NCBI RefSeq assembly: GCF_023656415.1
Contig: NZ_JAMOIL010000006.1
Location: 1-64,000, forward strand
DNA: 64,000 nucleotides
Source of the DNA: Nocardioides bruguierae
Lineage (GTDB): Bacteria > Actinomycetota > Actinomycetes > Propionibacteriales > Nocardioidaceae
Reading direction: 5' to 3'
A program made the translations under genes and the position numbers. Shown here piece by piece: positions 40,425-47,919 of this stretch. The notes under the pieces are model-generated. The model saw nothing but the letters and a program-made list of their open reading frames with translations. It had not been told where the DNA came from and searched no databases. Each line of letters begins with the position of its first letter. Position 1 is the stretch's first letter.

Positions 40425-41587
40425 GCGTTCGCCTCCAGCTCCTCGTAGTGGCGACGGGCCTCGCTCTGGGCCGTGCGGATGGCCTTGTTGAGGTGGCCCA
40501 TGTCCACGATGCCCTGGAACTGGCCCGCGTCGTCCACGACGCAGGTGCGGCCGGCAGCCGACTGCACCATGAGCTCGAGCGCCTCGAACAGCGTGTTCTC
40601 GTCCTTGAGGTGGTCGCCCACCTCGACGCCCACGCCACGCATGTCGCCGGTGCCGGCCTGGCCCAGCTGCTCCTGGCTGGCCCAGCGGACGGGGCGACCC
40701 TCGCCGTCCAGGACGACGAGCCAGTCGCGACCCTTCTCCTGCAGCAGGTTCAGGCCCGCGGCGGCGGACTCCGACTCGCGCAGGGCCGGGTAGTCCGAAA
40801 GGCGCAGGGAGGAGACCTGCAGGAAGTTCAGGCCCTTGATGGTCGAGCCGTTGCCGATGAAGTCGTTGACGAAGTCGTCGACCGGGTAGGCGAGGATGCG
40901 CTCGGGGGTGTCGTACTGGCGGATGGTGCTGCGCTCGCCCAGGATCGCGATCCGGTCGCCCATCTTGATCGCCTCGTCGATGTCGTGGGTGACGAAGACG
41001 ATGGTCTTGTGCATCTCCTCCTGCAGGCGCAGGAACTCGTTCTGGAGACGCTCGCGGGTGATGGGGTCGATCGCGCCGAACGGCTCGTCCATCAGCATGA
41101 TGTCGGGGTCGGCACCCAGCGCGCGGGCGACGCCGACGCGCTGCGCCTGGCCGCCCGACAGCTCGCGGGGGTAGCGGTCGCGGTACTGCTCCGGCGGGAG
41201 GCCCACGGTGTCGAGCAGGTAGTCGACCCGCTCGGTGATCCGCTTCTTGTCCCACTTCAGCATCTTCGGGATCGTCGCGATGTTGTCCGCGATCGTGTGG
41301 TGCGGGAAGAGCCCGACCTGCTGGATGACGTAGCCGATGCGGCGACGCAGCTTGTCGGGGTTCGCCTTGGTGACGTCCTCCCCGTCGAGCAGGATGCGGC
41401 CGCCGCTGGGCTCGATCATGCGGTTGATCAGGCGCAGCGTCGTGGACTTGCCGCAGCCGGACGGGCCGACGAGGACGAGGATCTCGCCCTCGGGGATGTC
41501 CAGCGTCAGCTCCTCGACGGCGGGGACCTTGCTGCCGGGGTACTTCTTCACCACCCGGTCCAGGTGGATCTTGGCCTGTGCGTTCAT
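40421..41587 (-). CDS. Osmoprotectant ABC transporter ATPase with CBS domains (OpuCA/ProV type)
   Basis: A 388-residue ATPase. Walker A is G-P-S-G-C-G-K-S-T-T near residue 40, the Q-loop is Y-V-I-Q-Q-V-G-L-F, the signature is L-S-G-G-Q-A-Q-R, Walker B is I-M-L-M-D-E-P-F and the switch His is V-T-H-D. From about residue 265 two CBS domains follow, which in OpuA/OpuC sense ionic strength or bind c-di-AMP and gate transport. The stop overlaps the next permease's ATG; the upstream permease ends 28 bp before its start. Confidence 0.94.
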   Translation of the reverse strand: MNAQAKIHLDRVVKKYPGSKVPAVEELTLDIPEGEILVLVGPSGCGKSTTLRLINRMIEPSGGRILLDGEDVTKANPDKLRRRIGYVIQQVGLFPHHTIADNIATIPKMLKWDKKRITERVDYLLDTVGLPPEQYRDRYPRELSGGQAQRVGVARALGADPDIMLMDEPFGAIDPITRERLQNEFLRLQEEMHKTIVFVTHDIDEAIKMGDRIAILGERSTIRQYDTPERILAYPVDDFVNDFIGNGSTIKGLNFLQVSSLRLSDYPALRESESAAAGLNLLQEKGRDWLVVLDGEGRPVRWASQEQLGQAGTGDMRGVGVEVGDHLKDENTLFEALELMVQSAAGRTCVVDDAGQFQGIVDMGHLNKAIRTAQSEARRHYEELEANA

Positions 41588-41615
41588 CAGGTCGCTCCTT
41601 GGTCGGGGTGGGGTG

Positions 41616-42275
41616 TCAGAGGCGCAGGCCCTTGGCGGTGGTGAACCGCTGGACCACTGCGAGGACGAGGTCGAGGACGAGGCCGAGCGCGACGGTGAAG
41701 ACCACGCCGACGTACAGCTGCTCCGTCGCGTTCGGCAGGCCGTTGCGGGTCAGCGCGGACTGCACGTACGTGCCCAGCCCGTCACCGCCGACCAGGACGG
41801 CGATGGCCGTGATGCCCACGGTCAGCAGGGTCGCGACGCGGATGCCGGTCATGATCACCGGCCAGGCCAGGGGCAGCCGGACCTTCACCAGCTGCTGCCA
41901 CGTGCTCAGCCCCATGCCCCGGGCGGACTCGACGACAGCGGGGCTGACCGAGTCCAGACCCGTGACCGTGTTCCGGAGGATGGGCAGGATCGCGTAGAGG
42001 TACAGGGCCGCGATCGCCGGTGTGTTGCCGATCCCGAAGACCGGGATGAACAGGGCGAACAGGGCGAGCGAGGGGATCGTCAGCAGGATGCCGGCCGCGG
42101 TCAGCACGATCGTCCTGGCCAGAGGTCGGCGCTGGACGATCACGCCGAGCGTGATCGAGAAGACGGTCGCCAGGGCTACTGCGATCAGGCTGATGCGCGC
42201 GTGCGCGAGCGTCGATTCCCAGATGTAGTCGATGTTGGCCGAGACGTAGGTGAACCAGCTGCTCAGTGCTTCCAC
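41616..42275 (-). CDS. Osmoprotectant ABC transporter permease (OpuCB type)
   Basis: A 219-residue membrane protein with five or six helices, first gene of the operon. The GTG at 42275 is chosen because AAAGG lies at the right distance; a TTG 33 bases upstream is the alternative. The EAA loop is A-R-G-M-G-L-S-T-W-Q-Q-L-V-K-V-R-L-P near residue 130. Its start V-E-A-L-S-S-W-F-T-Y-V-S-A-N-I-D-Y-I-W is typical of OpuCB proteins, which begin with a short periplasmic-facing helix. Confidence 0.92.
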   Translation of the reverse strand: MEALSSWFTYVSANIDYIWESTLAHARISLIAVALATVFSITLGVIVQRRPLARTIVLTAAGILLTIPSLALFALFIPVFGIGNTPAIAALYLYAILPILRNTVTGLDSVSPAVVESARGMGLSTWQQLVKVRLPLAWPVIMTGIRVATLLTVGITAIAVLVGGDGLGTYVQSALTRNGLPNATEQLYVGVVFTVALGLVLDLVLAVVQRFTTAKGLRL

Positions 42276-42428
42276 AGGGGCCTTTCGGGTTGCTGACGAG
42301 CCGGTCAACCGTAGGCCCTCCGGTCCCCCTCCAACGGGTGAGGGGTCGCCGAGGACCTGCGGGAACAGTCGTCCACGCAGGTCAGCAGGAGCAACCGGAC
42401 ACCTTTCGGACCGGTCTGGACCGGCCCC

Positions 42429-43784
42429 TCAGACGATCCCGGAGGCCGGCAGCGTCGGGGCCGCGTGGGCGTCCCCGGGGGCGGGCGTCGGCTCGTCCGC
42501 GACGATCCCGTTGACCCGCGGGTCGATGCGCTTCTCCAGGTGGCCGACGGCCGCCAGGCCGAGCGCCAGCGAGCCCACCACGAGCACCGCGACGTAGGCG
42601 GTGCCGAGCCCGTGGCCGACGAGGAAGCCGGCGATCGGCGGGCTGATGATGGCCGCGGACTGGAAGGAGATCGAGCTCAGCGCGTTGAACTTGCCGCGGG
42701 TGTCGTCGGTGGCCAGGTCGTTGACCAGGGCCGGCAACGTCGGCTGCATGAGGGTCTCGCCAAGGGCGAAGACGGACGCACAAGCGGCCAGCAGGACCGT
42801 GGCCGCGGCGGTGCCCGGCACCAGCCCGGTGGCGCCGAGCAGCAGCCACGAGGCGGCCCACACCACGCCCATGACCGCGATGACGCGGGTCCGCCGGCGT
42901 CCCTCGATCCGCTGGAGCACCACCAGCTGGAGCAGCACGATGACGGCGGTGTTGGCCGCGAAGGCGAGGCCGAGGCCGCGCGTGGACACCTCGCCGACCT
43001 CGCGGGCGAAGGCCTGCATGCCCGCGTTGAGCTGGGAGTAGCCGACGAAGGAGGCCAGGAAGCCGAGCGCCATCACCGAGGCCACGCCCGGCCGGCGCAG
43101 GACGTCGACGTAGCCCACCCGGGCGGCCGGGGTGCCGTCGTCCGCGGTGGCGGCCACGACCCGCCCGCCGACGTGGCGCAGCGGCCCGAGCAGCAGCACG
43201 ATCGCCGGCAGGTAGGAGACCGCGTCGGCGAGGTAGATGACCTGGAAGGTGATGACCCGCTCGACGTCGACGAACAGACCGCCGACGATCCCGCCCAGGC
43301 CGATGCCCAGGTTCAGCAGCGCGAAGTTGATGCCGAAGTAGCGGTGCCGGATGCGCGAGGGCACCACGGACGCGACCAGCGACTGCGCCGCCGGCCACTC
43401 GATGCCGAACGCCAGCCCGTTGAGGCCCAGGCCCAGGGCGGCCACCGGCAGGGTGCTGGCCGAGGCGATGACGACGCCGCCGACCACGAGGCAGCCCAGT
43501 GCGGTGGCCATCACCGTGCGCGGGCCGAGGCGGTCGATCAGCGACCCGCCGGGGCCGGCCGCGACCAGCCCGACCAGGGGCTGGAGGGCGATCAGCAGAC
43601 CGGCGTTGGCGTAGCCGAAGTCGCGCACCTCGGCGAGGTAGACGATGTGGAACGGCAGCACCAGGCCGGTGCCGAGGAACTGGAACACCACGATCGAGAG
43701 CAGGAGCTTGCCCTCGCGCGGGAGGTCGTGCCAGAAGTCGATCAGGCGGGGGCGGGCGTCGTTGCCCGTCCGGGGAGCGGTCAT
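42429..43784 (-). CDS. Major facilitator superfamily transporter
   Basis: A 451-residue membrane protein with twelve predicted helices. The loop-2/3 motif is S-L-I-D-R-L-G-P-R-T-V-M-A near residue 78, the MFS motif A variant. The N-terminus (LPREGKLLLSIVVFQFLGTG) and overall layout resemble drug-efflux or sugar-efflux (MdtH-like) carriers. A short acidic C-terminal tail carries P-T-P-A-P-G-D-A. ATG at 43784 is used; a GTG two codons upstream is possible. Substrate unknown. Confidence 0.9.
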   Translation of the reverse strand: MTAPRTGNDARPRLIDFWHDLPREGKLLLSIVVFQFLGTGLVLPFHIVYLAEVRDFGYANAGLLIALQPLVGLVAAGPGGSLIDRLGPRTVMATALGCLVVGGVVIASASTLPVAALGLGLNGLAFGIEWPAAQSLVASVVPSRIRHRYFGINFALLNLGIGLGGIVGGLFVDVERVITFQVIYLADAVSYLPAIVLLLGPLRHVGGRVVAATADDGTPAARVGYVDVLRRPGVASVMALGFLASFVGYSQLNAGMQAFAREVGEVSTRGLGLAFAANTAVIVLLQLVVLQRIEGRRRTRVIAVMGVVWAASWLLLGATGLVPGTAAATVLLAACASVFALGETLMQPTLPALVNDLATDDTRGKFNALSSISFQSAAIISPPIAGFLVGHGLGTAYVAVLVVGSLALGLAAVGHLEKRIDPRVNGIVADEPTPAPGDAHAAPTLPASGIV

Positions 43785-43872
43785 GGGCACATCGTCGCTC
43801 CCGAGCGCCCCTGCGGCGCAATCGGTTATCGGACCTGGCGGTAGGGCCGGTGGGGGCGGTGCCGCCGGCGGC

Positions 43873-44193
43873 TCACCCCAGGACCAGCAGCGCGATCGCG
43901 GTGCCGGCGACCCCGGCGGCGAGCAGCAGGAGCAGGAGGATCACGACCCCCGCGCCCGGCCCGCGGCCGTCGTCCAGGAGCAGCGAGCGGTCGTGCGGGA
44001 GCTCGCCGTGCCAGGTGCCCGGGCCGGTCGAGAACCCGCGGGTGGGCTCGGTGGTGGGGCCGGCCGGGTGCTCGCCGCGCACGTGCGGCACGGCCTGCGT
44101 GCCGTGCTGCCCGGGGCGGTAGCGGGGCGGGTCGTCGGTGCCCGCGTCGGTGCGACCGAACGGGTTGGCGGGGTGGTGGTGGAGATCGGCCAT
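43873..44193 (-). CDS. Small tail-anchored membrane protein
   Basis: A 106-residue protein with a His/Pro/Gly-rich cytoplasmic part and one C-terminal helix (GAGVVILLLLLLAAGVAGTA, then IALLVLG), so it is tail-anchored. GGAGG stands five bases before the ATG at 44193. No family is recognised. It lies between the gnd terminator and the MFS gene and may be monocistronic. Confidence 0.6.
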   Translation of the reverse strand: MADLHHHPANPFGRTDAGTDDPPRYRPGQHGTQAVPHVRGEHPAGPTTEPTRGFSTGPGTWHGELPHDRSLLLDDGRGPGAGVVILLLLLLAAGVAGTAIALLVLG

Positions 44194-44255
44194 GGCGTCC
44201 TCCGCAGTGCTGTCGAGACTGTGACCGTCGTCACCATGGAACGCCTCCGTGCGGG

Positions 44256-44292
44256 AAAAAGCCACCCCCGCACCGGATGGGTGCGGGGGTGG
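44256..44292 (-). terminator. Intrinsic terminator of gnd
   Basis: On the minus strand CCACCCCCGCACC pairs with GGTGCGGGGGTGG over 13 bp (44280-44292 and 44262-44274) and is followed by GGC-less spacer and TTTTT (44260-44256). A real T-run after the stem is unusual for this genome, which makes this the clearest intrinsic terminator in the window. Confidence 0.85.
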
Positions 44293-44343
44293 GACGGCGG
44301 CGGGTCGAACGGCCCGGGCCGGTGCTGGCGCCCGTGGGCCGGG

Positions 44344-45813
44344 TCAGGCCTCGACCTCGGAGCGGTCGCCCGCCCAGAGCGTGTGGAAGGAGCCCTCCTT
44401 GTCGACGCGGCGGTAGGTGTGGGCGCCGAAGTCGTCGCGCAGCCCCTGGATGAGGGCCGCCGGCAGGCGGTCGCGGCGCAGGGCGTCGAAGTAGGAGAGC
44501 GAGGAGGAGAACGCGGGCACGGGGACGCCGGCGGTCGCGGCCGTCGCCACCACGCGCCGCCACGCGGCCGCGCCGGCCTCCACCGCGTCCGCGAAGTAGG
44601 GGGCCAGGAGCAGGCTCTTCAGTCCCGGCTCGGCCTCGTACGCCTCGCGGATGCGGTCGAGGAACTGGGCGCGGATGATGCAGCCACCCCGCCAGATCGT
44701 GGCGATCGTGCCGGGGTCGACGTCCCAGTCGTTCTCAGCGGAGGCGGCGAGGATCTGGTCGAAGCCCTGCGCGTACGCCACGACCTTGGAGGCGAACAGG
44801 GCCGAGCGGACGTCGTCGGTGAACTGCTCGACGTCGACCTCCACGTCGTGCACGGCGCTGCCGAAGCGCTCGCGCGCGGCGGCGCGCTGGTCGGTGTGGC
44901 CCGACAGTGACCGGGCGAAGGTCGCCTCGGCGATGCCGGTCACGGGCACGCCGAGGTCCAGCGCGGTCTGCACGGTCCAGCGGCCGGTGCCCTTCTGCTC
45001 CGCCGCGTCCTCCACGACGTCGACGAAGGCCGTGCCGGTGGCCTGGTCGGTGTGGGCCAGGACGTCGGCGGTCATCTCGATCAGGAACGACTCCAGGTCG
45101 CCCCCGTTCCAGTCGCTGAAGGCCTCGGCGAGCTGCGCCGGGGTGCGGTCGGTGAGGGCCCGCAGCAGGTCGTAGGACTCGGCGATGAGCTGCATGTCGG
45201 CGTACTCGATGCCGTTGTGCACCATCTTCACGAAGTGCCCGGCGCCGTCGGGGCCCACGTGCGTGGCGCACGGCGTGCCGTCGACCTGCGCGGCGATCTT
45301 CTCCACGATCGGACCGAGGTTCTCGTAGGCGTGCTCGGAGCCGCCGACCATGATCGAGGGGCCGTTGAGCGCGCCCTCCTCGCCGCCGGAGACGCCCATC
45401 CCGACGAAGTGCAGGCCCTGCTCCTTCAGGGCCGCCTGGCGCCGCATCGTGTCGTCGACGTGCGCGTTGCCTGCGTCGACGACGATGTCGCCCTCCTCCA
45501 GCAGCGGCGCCAGCTCGTCGATGACGGCGTCGGTGGGGCTGCCGGCCTTCACCATGACGACCACGGTGCGGGGCCGCTCGATCGCGGCGACGAAGTCCTC
45601 CAGCGACTCGCGGCCGACGAGCTCGCCGCCGGCCTCGCGGGCCTCGTCGGCGTACGCCTCGACCATGTCGGTCATCTTGCTCGTGGTGCGGTTGTGCACG
45701 GCGATGGTGTAGCCGTTGCGGGCGATGTTGCGGGCGAGGTTGCTGCCCATGACGGCCAGGCCGGTGAGGCCGATGCTCGCGCGGGCGTCTGTCGGGTTCT
45801 CGGTGCTGCTCAT
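44344..45813 (-). CDS. gnd: 6-phosphogluconate dehydrogenase, decarboxylating
   Basis: A 489-residue enzyme of the oxidative pentose phosphate pathway, making ribulose 5-phosphate, CO2 and NADPH. Visible are the Rossmann start G-L-A-V-M-G-S-N-L-A-R-N near residue 16, N-R-T at the cofactor-phosphate site, G-M-G-V-S-G-G-E-E-G-A near residue 130, and the catalytic K-M-V-H-N-G-I-E-Y-A-D-M near residue 190. The length is that of the long, dimeric form. ATG at 45813. It is transcribed alone, with an intrinsic terminator 50 bases downstream. Confidence 0.97.
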   Translation of the reverse strand: MSSTENPTDARASIGLTGLAVMGSNLARNIARNGYTIAVHNRTTSKMTDMVEAYADEAREAGGELVGRESLEDFVAAIERPRTVVVMVKAGSPTDAVIDELAPLLEEGDIVVDAGNAHVDDTMRRQAALKEQGLHFVGMGVSGGEEGALNGPSIMVGGSEHAYENLGPIVEKIAAQVDGTPCATHVGPDGAGHFVKMVHNGIEYADMQLIAESYDLLRALTDRTPAQLAEAFSDWNGGDLESFLIEMTADVLAHTDQATGTAFVDVVEDAAEQKGTGRWTVQTALDLGVPVTGIAEATFARSLSGHTDQRAAARERFGSAVHDVEVDVEQFTDDVRSALFASKVVAYAQGFDQILAASAENDWDVDPGTIATIWRGGCIIRAQFLDRIREAYEAEPGLKSLLLAPYFADAVEAGAAAWRRVVATAATAGVPVPAFSSSLSYFDALRRDRLPAALIQGLRDDFGAHTYRRVDKEGSFHTLWAGDRSEVEA

Positions 45814-45941
45814 GACTCCATCCAGCCGCGTCGGCGCCGCGCGTGTTCCACCCCCGCGGGTGTGAGAGGGGCCCTGCTGGTCCCCCGACGCGCGGGCACG
45901 AGCGTCGAACACAGTTTCGATCCGTGGGCTATCGTCGGCCC

Positions 45942-46571
45942 ATGGACTTCCAGAGCACCCTCTTCGCCGGCTCCGAGACCGGGGTGGACGCCATGGTCGC
46001 CGCCCTGGCCGGCGCGGAGCGCACCGTGCTCGGCCAGGGGGCCTGGATCGACGTGCGGCGCTCGTGGCTGCCCGAGCCGGACGCGGTGTTCGCCGCCCTG
46101 GTCGAGCGGGTGCCGTGGCGGGCCGAGCGGCGCCAGATGTACGACCGTGTCGTGGACGTGCCGCGGCTGCTGCACACCTACATGATCGGCGAGGACCTCC
46201 CGCACGACGTGCTGACCGACGCCCGCGAGGCGCTCAGCGCGCACTACCGCGAGGAGCTGGGGGAGGACTTCCGCACCGCCGGCTGCTGCTACTACCGGGA
46301 CGGCCGCGACAGCGTCGCCTGGCACGGCGACACGATCGGCCGGGGCTCCACCCAGGACACGATGGTCGCGATCGTCTCCGTGGGCGACCCGCGACGCCTC
46401 GTCCTGAGGCCGCGCAACGGTGGCAGCGACCCGGTGAGCGTGGAGACCGGCCACGGCGACCTCGTGGTCATGGGCGGCTCCTGCCAGCGCACCTGGGAGC
46501 ACGCGGTGCCCAAGGCCGCGGCGGCCGGCCCGCGGATCTCGGTGCAGTACCGGCCGCTCAACGTGTTCTGA
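45942..46571 (+). CDS. AlkB-like 2-oxoglutarate/Fe(II) dioxygenase
   Basis: A 209-residue protein. Iron ligands are H and D in V-A-W-H-G-D-T-I-G near residue 126 and a distal H in T-W-E-H-A-V-P-K near residue 187; the 2-oxoglutarate Arg is in R-I-S-V-Q-Y-R-P. The nucleotide-recognition region F-R-T-A-G-C-C-Y-Y-R-D-G replaces the N-x-Y-x-d-G of E. coli AlkB. It probably reverses alkyl damage in DNA or RNA. It is divergent from gnd with a 128-bp gap and ends three bases from the convergent SRPBCC gene. Confidence 0.9.
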   Translation: MDFQSTLFAGSETGVDAMVAALAGAERTVLGQGAWIDVRRSWLPEPDAVFAALVERVPWRAERRQMYDRVVDVPRLLHTYMIGEDLPHDVLTDAREALSAHYREELGEDFRTAGCCYYRDGRDSVAWHGDTIGRGSTQDTMVAIVSVGDPRRLVLRPRNGGSDPVSVETGHGDLVVMGGSCQRTWEHAVPKAAAAGPRISVQYRPLNVF

Positions 46572-46574
46572 GGA

Positions 46575-47018
46575 TCAGGCCGCGGGCACCTTCTCCTCCA
46601 GCACCCGCGTCATCTGCTCCACGGTCTCGTCGGCCAGGGCGTCCAGCTTGCGCCTGAGCACCAGAGGGGCGACCAGGTTGAGCAGCGTGCCGAAGTCGAA
46701 GTCGGCCCGGTACCGGATGCGCGTGCCGCCGGTGCCGGTGGGGGTCAGCGTCAGGTCGTCGTGCGTCGTGGCGGTCGTGTTGCGCCCCTCGAAGCGCAGC
46801 CGGCTCGTCTCGACGACCTGGGCGGTGTAGGTCAGTTCCGTGGTGCGACCCATGAACTCCGAGGTGTTGGCGTACGTGGTGCCCACGCCGCCGTCGCCGG
46901 AGGTGCGGGTGGTCTCGACGGTGCCCGGGTCCCAGTCGTTCGTGGACCGGAAGTCGGCCAGGTAGGAGGAGACGCCCTCGAACGGGCGCTGGACGGTGAA
47001 GGTGCGCTCGACGTGCAT
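46575..47018 (-). CDS. SRPBCC-fold protein (polyketide cyclase/dehydrase-like)
   Basis: A 147-residue cytosolic protein of the START/SRPBCC fold. The start M-H-V-E-R-T-F-T-V-Q-R-P-F-E-G-V-S-S-Y-L matches the first strand and helix of the family, W-D-P-G-T-V-E-T follows, and the long C-terminal helix is R-R-K-L-D-A-L-A-D-E-T-V-E-Q-M. Members bind hydrophobic ligands. No partner gene suggests which ligand. Confidence 0.85.
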   Translation of the reverse strand: MHVERTFTVQRPFEGVSSYLADFRSTNDWDPGTVETTRTSGDGGVGTTYANTSEFMGRTTELTYTAQVVETSRLRFEGRNTTATTHDDLTLTPTGTGGTRIRYRADFDFGTLLNLVAPLVLRRKLDALADETVEQMTRVLEEKVPAA

Positions 47019-47176
47019 GCCTCGAGGCTAGGCGCGCGGACGCCGGCACCCGACCGCCCCGGTGGGTGGTGGTCGTTGGTCGAGGAGGGTGGGGTCAGAC
47101 CGGACGGCGGGGTGCCGATGGGCCCCCGAGACCGCAATCGCTCGCGCGAGCCCGCGCCGACCCCGAGGATGGAGCC

Positions 47177-47917
47177 ATGAGCACCGCCGCACCGGCCGCC
47201 CGCGTCCGCGACCTGCGCAAGACCTACCGCGAGGGCGACTCGGTGGTGCACGCGCTCGACGGCGTCACCCTCGACCTCGAGGCGGGCCGGTTCACGGCGG
47301 TGATGGGGCCCAGCGGCTCGGGCAAGTCGACGCTCATGCACTGCTGCGCGGCGCTGGACACCCCGACCTCGGGCTCGGTGCGGGTCGGGGAGACGGAGCT
47401 GGCGGGCCTGGGCGACGACGCGCTGACCCGGCTGCGCCGCGAGGAGATCGGCTTCGTGTTCCAGTCCTTCAACCTCGTCCCGACGCTCACCGCCGAGGAG
47501 AACATCACCCTGCCCCTGGCGATCGCGGGCCGTCGTCCGGACCCCGCGTGGTTCGACCGGGTGGTGGAGACCGTGGGCCTGCGCGACCGGCTCGGCCACC
47601 GGCCCCAGCAGCTCTCCGGCGGCCAGCAGCAGCGGGTCGCGGTCGCGCGGGCGCTGGTCGGCCGGCCGCGGATCGTCTTCGCCGACGAGCCCACCGGCAA
47701 CCTGGACTCCCGCGCGGGCGCCGAGGTGCTCGGCCTGCTGCGCCGCTCCGTGGACGAGGCGGGGCAGACCGTCGTCATGGTGACCCACGACCCCGTGGCG
47801 GCCGCCTGGACCGACCGCGTCGTGCTGCTGGCCGACGGCCGCGTGGTCGACACGCTCGAGCAGCCCACGCGCGAGTCGGTGCTGGAGGCCATGGGCCGCG
47901 TCGCGGGCGAGGGCTGA
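47177..47917 (+). CDS. ABC transporter ATPase, LolD/MacB type
   Basis: A 246-residue ATPase. Walker A G-P-S-G-S-G-K-S-T-L is near residue 41, the Q-loop is F-V-F-Q-S-F-N-L-V-P, the signature is L-S-G-G-Q-Q-Q-R-V-A, Walker B is I-V-F-A-D-E-P-T-G-N-L-D-S and the His switch is V-T-H-D-P. The E-P-T-G-N-L-D pattern marks the MacB/LolD/FtsE group, which drives mechanical rather than channel-type transport. GGATGGAG precedes the ATG. The permease follows after two bases. Confidence 0.95.
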   Translation: MSTAAPAARVRDLRKTYREGDSVVHALDGVTLDLEAGRFTAVMGPSGSGKSTLMHCCAALDTPTSGSVRVGETELAGLGDDALTRLRREEIGFVFQSFNLVPTLTAEENITLPLAIAGRRPDPAWFDRVVETVGLRDRLGHRPQQLSGGQQQRVAVARALVGRPRIVFADEPTGNLDSRAGAEVLGLLRRSVDEAGQTVVMVTHDPVAAAWTDRVVLLADGRVVDTLEQPTRESVLEAMGRVAGEG

Positions 47918-47919
47918 GG

